Shown one piece after another: positions 1 through 10,131 of a DNA stretch of 64,000 bases; position 1 is the first letter of the stretch, and the number at the start of each line of letters is the position of its first letter. The DNA comes from Chytridium lagenaria (Eukaryota > Chytridiomycota > Chytridiomycetes > Chytridiales > Chytridiaceae), in contig JAHLKC010000053.1 of the NCBI GenBank assembly GCA_025449115.1, positions 124,001-188,000 of the forward strand, written 5' to 3'. The notes beneath the pieces are model-generated. The model made no database searches and had not been told where the DNA came from. It worked only from the letters and a program-made list of their open reading frames with translations. The translations under genes and the position numbers were made by a program.

Positions 1-590
1 ATTTTCCCTGTTTTTTTTTTATTCTTTACTTTTCGTTTCCATGGTTCCCTTGCGCAACGACACGGTGTTTTCTTTCCGATTTTCGATCAAGTCGTTGCGC
101 TTACAAAAATCACGCTTTAAGAGTTTTAACATGGGGATCTCATTCAAATCCCATGGATCCATTTTCCCTGTTTTTTTTATTTCTTTACTTTTCGTTTCCT
201 TGGTTCCCTTGCGCAACGAAACGGTGTTTTCTTTCCGATTTTCGATCAAGTCGTTGCGCTTACAAAAATCACACTTTAAGAGTTTTAACATGGGGATCTC
301 ATTCAAATCCCATGGATCCATTTCACCCGTGTTTTTTTTATTTCTTTACTTTTCGTTTCCATGGTTCCCTTGCGCAACGACACGGTGTTTTCTTTCCGAT
401 TTTCAATCAAGTCGTTGCGCTTACAAAATCACGTTTTAAGAGTTTTTAACATGGGGATCTCATTCAAATCCCATGGATCCATTTCACCTTTTTTTTTTTA
501 TTCTTTCCTTTTCGTTTCCATGGTTCTCTTGCGCAACGACACCGTGTTTTCTTTCCGATTACCGATCCGCATACAAAAAACACGTTTTAT
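1..590. repeat. ~160-bp tandem repeat array, at least 3.6 units, cut by window edge
   Basis: The landmark GGTTCCCTTGCGCAACGA recurs at about 43, 202, 363 and (degenerate) 522, giving a period of 159-161 bp. Units 1-3 are nearly identical; unit 4 diverges after about 545. Each good unit contains the arms GCGCAACGAC and GTCGTTGCGC (52-61/91-100 and 372-381/411-420), a perfect 10-bp inverted repeat with a 29-base spacer, and CATGGG...CCCATG around GATCTCATTCAAAT. The open frames across it are simply the repeat read through and are not accepted as genes. The array continues to the left of the window. Confidence 0.9.
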
Positions 591-2080
591 AACACATCAA
601 CGGTTCCCCAAGGCATCACGTTCCACGTCGTGCCCCCCTTACCTCTGTCACAACAATGTTGCTTTTGTTTTGTTTAAACGGGGATACCGTGACGCCACCT
701 TGCTTTTCTTCTGTTTTTTTTTTGGCAAAGAGGTGTAAAGACGGCGTATAATCTAGCCCTAAAAAAACAACGAAAAGAGTATCAATCCTACAAAAAATCA
801 TCATAACCCTCAAACAGAAAAAAAAAAAAAAAAAGTCACTAAAACCAAAAAACCCAAAGAAAACATCCAAAACGCCCAAGCTACACCCATAAAATCCATC
901 TTTTCTATTTTCTTGCAAAAAAGGCCAACAAACCCATCCGACAAAAAGTCCCTCACTTTGCATCAAGAAACAGTCAAGTCTCCAGTCCCCCATCCAAACC
1001 GTATCAACCGCCAAACAGTCAAGTCCCCATCCATCCAAACCGTATCAAACGCCAAACAGTCAAGTCTCCAATCCCCATCCAAACCGTATCAAACGCCAAA
1101 CAGTCAAATCTCCAAAGCGTATCAAACGCCAAACACCCAACTTGAACGAAAAGTGTAAAAAAAATATAGAACGCCTAAACTAAAATTAAATAAAGATACT
1201 CCCCCCCGCAAAAAAAACAAACAAAAACAAAAAAAAAAAGCAAAAAAAAACATAAAAGGGATGATTGTGCAACAAAAAAAAAGGTATTCGAGAAACACCA
1301 AAAAGGGTTGAATTAAACCTTCCACCCCATCACTACAGAAAACACAGTTGGCGCAGAAGCACCTCACGCCCATAACCTCAACACCTCTCGTGCTTGTAAA
1401 CTCGGCGTATAAAAAAAAGAGATGTGTACGAAAAAAAAAAAAAAAAGAAAATCTCCAAAGAGGCAATTTTCACGCCCAAAAAAGGAAAAAGCCTATTTTG
1501 TCAAAGGAAAAGCCTTTTTCAAAAATAAAAAAAACATGCATGAAAAAACAAACCGAAATAAATAAATAAATAAACAAGTCATGACAACAAAAAGGCACAC
1601 TTTTGGTTAGGTTTCTTAACAATGAGGTACACCCTCCTATTTTCCCATGTTTTATTTTTCTTAAAGAAAAACGTGTTAGAAGAAGAGGTTCTTTTCTTGA
1701 TGCATCCACAAAAAGTAAAATAAGATTTCATTAAAAAAAAAGGGGGTGAGCAAAAAAACACACGCGCACGCGACAGCCAAAAAGAAATGAAAAAAAGGAA
1801 AACCCCCTGTCCCTACACATACTTTGGTAAGGGTTGGAGAGAAGGGGGGAAAAGGTCAAAATCAGCACTCCCCACCCTCCATCGTTGGATAAAGGGGGAG
1901 AGGGAAGAGACGCTTTTTTATAACAAGAGGTCTCGGGTGAACCCGTAGAGGGAGAAAAGATAAAACATAATAATTAAATGGGCGGGGGAAAGAAAGGGAG
2001 AGATGGGGTGTCGAGGGGGGAATCATACTAAATGATGAAAGAGGTCGATTTAAAGTAGAAAAGAAACATCACACGCATGT
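591..2080. other. Gene-free A-rich DNA apart from the minisatellite
   Basis: Long A and T homopolymers, C and G runs (CCCCCCC near 1201, GGGGGG near 1848) and no frame with a recognisable domain. The last few hundred bases are presumably the 3' flank of the minus-strand gene that ends at 2081. Confidence 0.6.
971..1135. repeat. ~43-bp minisatellite, about 4 copies
   Basis: Units begin CAGTCAAGTCTCC and end CGTATCAAACGCCAAA, at about 971, 1016, 1057 and 1101, with lengths of 45, 41, 44 and about 33 bp. The unit core CCATCCAAACCGTATCAA is kept in the first three. No coding capacity is credible. Confidence 0.8.
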
Positions 2081-3325
2081 TTAAATCTTCTTGGCACCTT
2101 CCACCTCGACAGTGTCAACGGCTCCTTCCTCCTCCTTGGCCTCCATCCTGTTGGCATCCAAAGCCGCAAAGTACTTGTTCCACTCTGAGAAAGCCCAGGG
2201 CATCAACATTGCAGCAAGAATGGCAATAAAGGCAGCCGCGACAGAGGTTCTGGTAGCAATCTGGTTATCCACAGGCTTGATGGGGATACCTCTCTCTTTA
2301 CCAAGACCCTGGGTGAGGTTGTCCGCAAAGGTGATCGTGAGACCCATAAAGTACCTTGCGAGAGCGGCGCAGATACCAGCGACAGCGGAAAGGACGGCGG
2401 CGATGGAGAGACCAGTGGCGGAGCAGAGGTTGTAGATTTTGTTGGTGGCGGCTTTGCGGTGCTTTGAGATGGCGAGGAAGAGGGTGGCGAGGAAGATGAA
2501 GAGGGCGAGGGCGGTGAAGACGGTGGTGGCGACAGAGAGGTAGCCGGTTTTGGTTTGGTTGTAGCAGGCTTCTCTTCTTCCGAGGTCAACCTCGTCCTTG
2601 CAAGGGGTGCCGCCTGAAGGGTAACAGTTGTAGGTGATGTTGCGGGAGATGGGGATGTTGTTGGTGAGGTTGAGGTTGGTGGTGATGCATTCCTTAAAGA
2701 TGGAGCGTTCACGAACGAGAACGTAACCCTTGAGATCAGGCTATAAAAAAAAAAAGAAGGTGTAGAGTTAGAAATAAATAAATAAAATAAAATAAAAACG
2801 TCATCAAAACAAATAATGAAACATGATTAAAAACTCCAAAATATAATGTGATACAAAGTATCCCAAAAGAGAAAAAAGATCCAATGTCACACAAGACTGG
2901 TGACCGGGTGTCCCGAGTAACTACGCGTGATGAATCAAGGCTGACCAAGTCACACGCACACACAAGAGCTCATTTCCCTTGTGCTGTTGTGGATGAATGG
3001 GGGTATGATGACGTGCCGCAATAAATACATATATGCTCGTATCCATGTCCATCTCTTTGTGCATCTCCACATTTACCAACATGCCAAATGTGAGATCTTT
3101 GCTCTCTCTCTTTTTCATCCATCATCATCCATAGGCAAGTAAAAAGATAAAGAATGAAAAAGAAAAAGAGAGAGATGGAGATGGAGATGAAAGAAAATGA
3201 ATACATACCCCGTAAACGTTGAACCACGGAAGGAGCAACATGGTGACTCCGAGACCAGAGGCAGTTGCACCGGCAAGGGTGGTAAGGCCAGTGATGGCAG
3301 CAGCGACGACGGGTGATGGGGACAT
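2081..3325 (-). CDS. Four-transmembrane protein, SUR7/PalI/claudin-like topology
   Basis: Two exons, 3325-3209 and 2740-2081, join in phase 0 across a 468-bp intron (donor GTATGT, acceptor TAG) to give 258 residues. Hydrophobic segments lie at about residues 7-32, 107-130, 147-170 and 202-222. The large loop between the first two carries cysteines (C57, C78, C86, C98) and the sequons NLT, NIT and NQT, as expected of an extracellular loop; the C-terminus is acidic and ends AKKI. This tetraspan plan with a large cysteine-bearing first loop is shared by fungal SUR7/PalI proteins and animal claudins. I see no decisive family motif, so the function (a plasma-membrane or cell-wall-associated role) is only inferred from topology. 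The frame is uninterrupted, unlike many neighbours. The ATG at 3325 is the only one that opens directly into the first membrane segment. Confidence 0.75.
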
Positions 3326-4743
3326 GCTTGTATAGAACTTGTTTGGTGGTGTGATGTGGTGGTGGTGATGTGCGAAAAGGTTCTGGATGTAGAGGAAAGA
3401 AGCGGGGAGGGGAAGGAAATAGATGAGAGCCCTTTGGTTTGCTTTTATACAGAGAAAGAAAATGGATTTATAAGAATACTATGAATTAAATTAATTGAAT
3501 ATTTTCATGCTCTTTTTTATTTATTTATTTATTTATTTATTAATTAATTTGATTAGAATTACTTGGTTATGGACTTGTGGTATTAAATAGAATAGAATAG
3601 ATAATAAGAAAGAAAGAGGTATATACATAATAATATGTGGGAAGAAGAGAAGGAGGAGGAGGAGGAGGAGGAGAAGAAAAGATCGGACAATACTTACTTG
3701 ATAGAAAAGCCAAGGTTGGGGGTGTGTGTGTGTGTGTATGTTGTGTGTGTGTGTAATATATGAATATGAATATGGGTGTGTGTGTGCGTGTGTTATAGTA
3801 ACACATGATCACGAGTGATTAGAGTGTGACATTGTATTACCTATTATAATAATTATGATAAAAAGAGGAAATAAATGTTATTTTTGGGCTATTATTTTAT
3901 TAAACTCTTTCATTATTAAATTAATTAAACTTGTCAGCATCATAAGTACCCACCCTCTTTTTATTAATAATAAAATATTTAATAAATAATAATAACCCTC
4001 ACATCATCATCAATATCATCATCATCATAATAACACTCACGTGTGTGTGTGTGTGTGGAAATAAATAAAATAAATATGAATAAATATAATAATAAATAAT
4101 AAACAAAGTACATAATTAATCTAAACTTTAACATGTCATACCATGAATACTAATTAATTAATTCATTCTAATTATATAATAAATAATAATATAATCACGC
4201 AATGACGTACCCTTGTCATGTGCATGAATGATAGTATATTATAGTATTATTATTAATAATAATACTAGAGTATTTATTATTATTAGAGATAACAAGTGTA
4301 CGGTGTGACTACTGCATCGACATCTAATAAAATATAATCCACCCTGTTCAAATAAATAAAACAACTTTTAAATTATTTATGATCGTTCATCATCTTCTTT
4401 TATAATTAATCTCATGCATGCCACGACACGTCAATCAAATGTATTATTATTGATAGTATATGTAAATATGTAAAAAGCATTTATTATTAATTAATAATAA
4501 TAACGATATGTAAATAAATAAACTTGCTTGTCAAAATACTCTTATGAACAACAAACAACAAACAAAAATGTCATTAAACTTAAATATTCATAAATAAATG
4601 CACTTTACAAGTGTGAGAGGTTCTTTCTTTTTATTCATCATATGAGGAATATCAACAACAATACAACAACAACGTACAACACAACACACCACACCACAGC
4701 CCCCCTGCAACCACTAAAACCCCCCCAACCACCTCGTGTGTTT
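3326..4743. other. AT-rich intergenic region with microsatellites
   Basis: No coding signal. It holds (TTTA)n near 3515-3543, (GGA)n at about 3651-3675, GT tracts at about 3721-3754, 3775-3793 and 4041-4057, and much TTATTAAT-type sequence. It separates two minus-strand genes, so it contains the 5' region of the four-TM gene and the 3' region of the SDR gene. A CA-rich stretch near 4660-4720 is also non-coding by appearance. Confidence 0.7.
3651..3793. repeat. Microsatellite cluster: (GGA)n and (GT)n
   Basis: A GGA trinucleotide tract at about 3651-3675 is followed by GT dinucleotide tracts at 3721-3754 and 3775-3793 separated by TATGAATATGAATATG. Confidence 0.85.
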
Positions 4744-6099
4744 TTACTTTTTAATTTCACTCCCCCACGCCATCCGAATCACCCATCCAGGCAACCAAAT
4801 CATCAGTCTCACAACAAACGCCCAAGGGAAAAACGGTATCACCGCAAACGCCGTCTTGCGTTCAATATGCTTCACCACAATCTCACCTCCCTTACGTCCT
4901 GTAATCAAAAACGGGCGGTTGGGAACGTCCTTGTTGATGTCCGTGTCAATGAAACCTGGGTGGATGATCGAGGTCTGGTATGGGTGGGATTAGGTTATAA
5001 AGGTGGGGGGCAGACATATTGAAGAAAGATAAATGAATGGAGCGGGAAAGAGTTGAATGAGAAATTAAAGAAAGCAGTAAATATGAAAGAGTTGAATGAA
5101 ACGTTTTAAATTAAAACGAATGATGTGGAAACGAAAAAAAACAAACGCGGTAAAAGGAATATGCAAACGAGAAAGGATAAAAGGCATAGCGTGATTTAAC
5201 AAAAATTGTTTCATTCATGATACTCACCTTAATGTTATACGGCGCAACCTCATGTCTAATCGCCTCCATATACGTATTCAACGCCGCCTTGGAAGCCCCA
5301 TACGCCGCAATCCCCGGCACGCCCCTAAAAGCCGCAACAGATCTACGCAAAAGAAACAAACCATCAACACCATTACTCCCCCCCCATAAAAAAACGAAAA
5401 TAAAAATAGCAACAACTCACCCAACCGCCACAATCTGTCCTCCACCCACCTCCTTCATATGCTCCACCGCCGCATTCACCGTCGCCATCGCCCCAATCAC
5501 ATTCGTCTTGATACACCGTTCTTGAGATAATTGAGACTCGTATCCTCCCACTTCTTCCCACCCATCTCCAACACCTGAATTCACGAGAACGACATCGAGG
5601 TTACCCACTTTTGCAATCACTTCCTTGAATACAGTGAACACTGCTTGCGTGTCGGTGACGTCGAGTTGCGCAATCTGGGGGGACGGTTAACACAGCGCAT
5701 CCATGGACTATTTATCAGGAGGTGGAACGGGGTACACCCAACGAAAACGGCAAAAAAAAAAACGCAGCATAAAGTCCTCCCCCCCCTCTACCGCCACCTC
5801 CAACCCCCCTCCTCCCACAAACACAACCAAAAAAAAACAAAACACATTCACCCCACAACTTTTCACAAAAAAAAAAACCCCCCCACACTCACCTCCACCT
5901 TCACATCCGGCCAACTCTTCCCAATCTCCTCCTTCACCTCCCTCAACTTCTCCACCCTCCTCGCCGTCAACACAAGCGTCAATCCATGCGTCTTCCCCAT
6001 CTTTGTCGCATATCGCTCCGCATACGATATCGCCGTATATCGACCGATCCCAGATGATCCGCCCGTGATGAAGATGGTGCGTTGCTTTTTGGATGCCAT
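4744..6099 (-). CDS. Short-chain dehydrogenase/reductase (classical SDR)
   Basis: Four exons can be joined without any frame slip: 6099-5893, 5674-5421, 5342-5228 and 4974-4744, giving 268 residues. Donors are GTGAGT in all three introns; acceptors are CAG, TAG and CAG. The Rossmann nucleotide-binding motif TGGSSGIG is at residues 12-19, Asn127 lies in KTNVIGAM, and the catalytic set is Ser155, Tyr168 and Lys172 (YGASK). NSG stands where most family members have NAG. PGFIDT follows as usual. These residues predict an NAD(P)H-dependent oxidoreductase; the TARR after strand 2 favours NADP. The C-terminal ~40 residues are strongly hydrophobic (FFPWAFVVRLMIW), suggesting membrane attachment as in lipid-acting SDRs. 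The substrate is not deducible. The third intron (253 bp) is longer than the other two. Confidence 0.85.
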
Positions 6100-6254
6100 T
6101 TTTTGGGGAATGTGTGTTGTGATGTGTGGAAGGAATGTGGGGGGGGAACAGAGGTGTTTATTTTATGGATTTTATGGAACGATTGACAATTTTGCCGTGT
6201 GCAAAAAGCTTAGTCAACACCTTGCGAGAAGAGAGCACACGATGAAACGACTGC

Positions 6255-6450
6255 TTACTAAAAACCCGAAAAAAATAACACTAAAAAACATAAAGTCAAC
6301 AACTCACGAGAAGATTACTAAAAACCCGAAAAAAATAACACTAAAAAAAACCTTTTTCAATCCGTTTCTGCATACAAAGGTATTTCTTCCGTAAACATAC
6401 CTTTTTCAAACACTTTTTTGTATAAAGTTATTTCTTCCGTAAAATAAAAC
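6255..6450. repeat. Two adjacent direct-repeat pairs upstream of the SDR gene
   Basis: TTACTAAAAACCCGAAAAAA begins at 6255 and again at 6315 (period 60). Right beside it ACCTTTTTCAA ... TATTTCTTCCGTAAA occurs twice with a period of about 49 (from about 6350 and 6399). Both pairs lie in the spacer between the SDR start (6099) and the E2 stop (6822). That spacer is otherwise AT-rich and without coding signal. Confidence 0.75.
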
Positions 6451-6821
6451 ACGCTACAAAAAAAACAACCATGGATTTACGTCATGTTTTTTGGTTTGCT
6501 CATTGCAATGGGGGATAAAAAAAGAAGATATGCTGTATGAAAAAAACGGATAACATAAACACGTTCGGATCTCGAATCGGACGACAAAAAAAATTATAAA
6601 CGTTCAGCATCACCATGTCGCAAACAGAGCTAAAAGTATACCAAACCATCATCATCACCCTTGTCAAAGCGCCCAAAAAACCACAACAAAGTTTCATAAA
6701 AACAACCATCACGCTTTCAAACGCAAAAAAAATATACACCACGAAACGCTTTATATAAAAAAAAACATCTTTGCAATTACACATCCCCCCCCACTCTCCC
6801 CAAACCACAAAAAAAGGGTAT

Positions 6822-8235
6822 TCACACACAATACTTTTTCACATACTCTGCCGCAGTCTTTTGAAATTTCGCACGATTCCCATTATACACTTCAGCCACC
6901 GATGAATTGATCGCATCGTCCGGGTTGGGTTGTTCAAGTAAAAGATGGAGGGAATGAAGAACATCGACAATCTTGTTGGCTGGTTTCCATCCATCGTGTT
7001 TCAGGATCCCAATGCAGACGAGCCCTTCATCGTCCACGTTGGGGTGGTAGAGCTTGGTGTTGAATTTGATCTGGACGTTGAAAGGATGTGAGGAAAACGG
7101 TCGTGGGAGGAGGAGAAATCAAAAGGTGAAACACATCTTTCGATAAAAGTGGAGAAAGAATACAGATGGGAAAATTCCTCAACGTTAAACAAATATCAAA
7201 ACGCTGTCATAACCCAAATCTCAACGCTACAACAACCAGAACCCATATCCAAAAAACAAAAAAAAACACATCCAAAATCCATATTCTCACCTTTGGCGGT
7301 TTAAAAGGGTAATCCGTGGTAAGCTCCAACGCAACCTTAAAGACCCCCAGCATACGGGCTCCCTGCCTGAATTCCACCAAAAAATTATCAAAAGACTGTG
7401 TAAACCAAAACCAGCATACGGATAAAGTAAAAAAAGGATTGACTTACGGGTCCGTAAAGTAAAGCTTCCCAGTGAAACAAATCATCACCGTTGGGACCTG
7501 CGGAAAACAGTGGACTGGGTGTCGCCATAATGTCCTTCAACTCCTACAATCATAAAACGTCAATATATTGTAAGAAAAAAATCAATAATGAGCTGGAAGT
7601 TGGAGATCAATATGGGTGTGAGATTGTAACTTCGCTTTTCAGTTTCGCTTTTCAGGCGTATCTTTTTTCGCGAGTTCCATCAGTCAAGCCCCTCCCGTGA
7701 ACATTCATAAACTGTCAGCCATCATATCCGGCATCAGACTTGGGGTACAGAAAAATCCAGCTCCCATCTACATCTCACCCCCCACCCCCTAAAACTTCTA
7801 AAAACCTTCCCACGGGACGCAATCCGACACCGCCATCCGCACAACACGGTATCAGACCTTCCCGCGGGCCACAATCGACATTGACACCAGCCACAAAACA
7901 CGGTATCACACCTTCCGGGTCACCATCAACACTGCCAACGCCCGTCGCCAACGACAGTTGACGCCATGCCCTTCGTCTTCCGACCAATGTAAACGCCATC
8001 CATTCAAAGACTCTCTTGGGTTGTCTCCATCCAAAAAAAAACACCCCTCCCGTCGATTTGGTATCAAACACGCCACCACATCCATTCAACCCGATTGTAA
8101 CCCCATGCATCGACGTTCATGTTGGCATCCCAGCCACATGGTTCAACGATATATATTGTAAACGATGGGTGCGGTTGGCAAAGCTCTTGAACGAAAGTAG
8201 GGTATCCTCACCTTCTGTATCCGCCGTGCAGCCAT
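6822..8235 (-). CDS. Ubiquitin-conjugating enzyme E2 (UBC fold, UBE2D/UBE2L-like)
   Basis: Four exons: 8235-8212, 7543-7448, about 7362-7291 and 7070-6822. Exon 1 encodes only MAARRIQK, followed by a 668-bp intron. The typical E2 order is visible: N-terminal helix (RIQKELKDIM), DYPFKPPK, the HPN motif (LYHPNVDDEG), the active-site cysteine in GLVCIGIL and the C-terminal helices with NPDDAI, about 146 residues in all. The cysteine forms the thioester with ubiquitin received from E1. One oddity: the conserved SPYxGG turn before GVFK is present but in another frame (near 7344-7360), interrupted by a run of five Gs on the coding strand. An alternative acceptor at 7363 skips the problem but loses the motif. 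Adding two Gs would place the catalytic Cys at 85, as in UBE2D. Confidence 0.88.
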
Positions 8236-10131
8236 TTTAATGTGATCAACGAGTGTAAGGATATGCGGGGTTGGTGATGGATGGACGATGATGTGGTGGA
8301 AAGTAGAGTGGGTGGGTAATGGTTTTTTTTTTTGGAGTGAAAAGAGACCCCTTGGAAGAAGATGGTGAGAGTGAAGGTGTTGAAATTTCAAAAACTTCTC
8401 CGTTTTTTGTGGGATCTGAAAGAGTCGACAATTGTGGGTGATATTCTGAACTGCAAAGTTTGGCAAAAGGATGCGATGGGGGTTGGGAGGGTTAAGTTTT
8501 CCTTGGTAACGTTTGGTCGTTCGTGGTTATAGTTTCAGGATGGATCGTGGTGTGGTGAATGTTTGTGAATAAGGGAGGGTGGAGGGCTTGGTGGAGTGGT
8601 TGAGAGAGTAATGCTTGTAATGCTGCATTCTAATCTGCCTCGCCCTTCTTCCCTTTGTTGTTAGTCGACGTTTTACGACTCTTTTGATCGTGCATGTTGA
8701 TGTCATGGTGGAAATATATATTCTGGAGAGGTCAAATGAAGGTTTACGAGTACTCATGTCGAGTACTCATGTCGCCGTCGTGATCATCATCACTCGTTCA
8801 TTCACTTTTTCAATACTCTGAAAGAAGCGGCGGGTACTTTTATTGAAAAAGGCCAGTTTATTTCGCCGCAGAGCTAATAGCTAGATACAGATGGTGATAT
8901 GTCGTTGCTTCAATTCCTCTTTTTCGTTTATCAATCATTGAACGTCTGATGTTGAAGTTCTAGTCCCGTGGGTAAGTAAGGCCAAATACGTGGTTTTTCG
9001 AATAAAAATTCCGTTCGTCGTCGTCGTCATTCCGTTTTTTTGGTCTTTTTCTTTTGTAGCGCTGCGATCGTGGATGAATTCGTTTACCTACACGCGTAAA
9101 GTAGCAGTGAGTAAGAAACAAAGTGGCCACTGGCGTTATTGTAAGAAAACAAAAAGAAAAGGAACGAAAAAAGGAAGCCCTTTTTTGAGGAATGGAAAAG
9201 AGGGATTGTTAAATAAATAACATTGAAGTATGTTGGATGTATGCATGCATAGGAAAGGCTTTTATTTTTTTTTTGTTGTTTTTGCTTTTTGAGAAAGAAG
9301 GGTGCTTTGTTCAGATTCTACCTTTGAGTATTCTACTGTCATCCATGACTGTACAGACATTTACTATGTGATGCTTTGTTCAAGCATGTCACACACACTG
9401 CATCCATCCATCCATGAGTCAGGTTTATACTGCTCAAGGTATAAACCATTAACAGGTTAATAGTATGTTCCCCTTTTTTTTGGCTTTGGGTGTTTTTGAA
9501 TCTAATAGACGACGGACGGACGACACAGCATTTCCAATTGCTTACCTGTTTGTTACCTCTGATTCCACAGCGACGCTTTTTTTTTTGTTTCATAAAGCCT
9601 CTCTCTCTGTCTCTCTCTCACCACCGTCTCTCTTTCTTCTACATTCTTTTGTTGAGAGAGCTGAGTGTGTGTGTGCATGCGTGGGAAATCTACTCAAGAG
9701 GCCTTCAACACTCCCATCCTCCATCCATTCTGCTTTCATCATTGACAAAAGGGAACGTAGCGAGCAGAAGAGTATCACTACTTTAAACTTGCGGACAAGA
9801 TACAGGAAAGAGAAGAAGCATTCATCGCCTTGTGGCTTACATTCGTCCGTCGAAAGCATTCCAATTAGAGAACTCTTCTTTACTTTAGTAAGCGTTCTCT
9901 CGTCAAGGAGGGAAACAGAGGATAAGAGAAAGCTTCAAGCGCATTCTTTTAGCGACATTCAACTGCAATCTGACACTGTCCGTTTGCTGGTGCAAGTCAG
10001 TGCTCCTTTCTTTCTTTCCTTTCTTTCCTTCCTCCACTGCTCGTTGTCACTTGATTTTTTGATGTGACAGCACCTGGCATCTCCCATGCATTCATGCATG
10101 CATACAAGGAAGTTAACCTATTTAAACAAAG
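8236..10131. other. Divergent intergenic region between E2 and the CEP350-like gene
   Basis: No convincing gene. Contains the E2 promoter region on its left, a short tandem duplication GAGTACTCATGTC (near 8747-8773), a CT-rich tract at about 9600-9640 (CTCTCTCTGTCTCTCTCTC) and TTTCTTTCC repeats near 10010-10030, the latter two likely in the 5' flank or leader of the plus-strand gene starting at 10132. Confidence 0.6.

Noticed and set aside
1..590. Telomeric repeat
   Set aside because: The unit is 160 bp without a TTAGGG-type core, so at most subtelomeric.
41..738. Open frames through the 160-bp repeats
   Set aside because: The same peptide repeats because the DNA repeats; no start context, domain or splice logic.
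616..1038. 140-residue minus-strand frame rich in Phe and Gly
   Set aside because: Arises from A-rich DNA and the minisatellite; no supporting feature.
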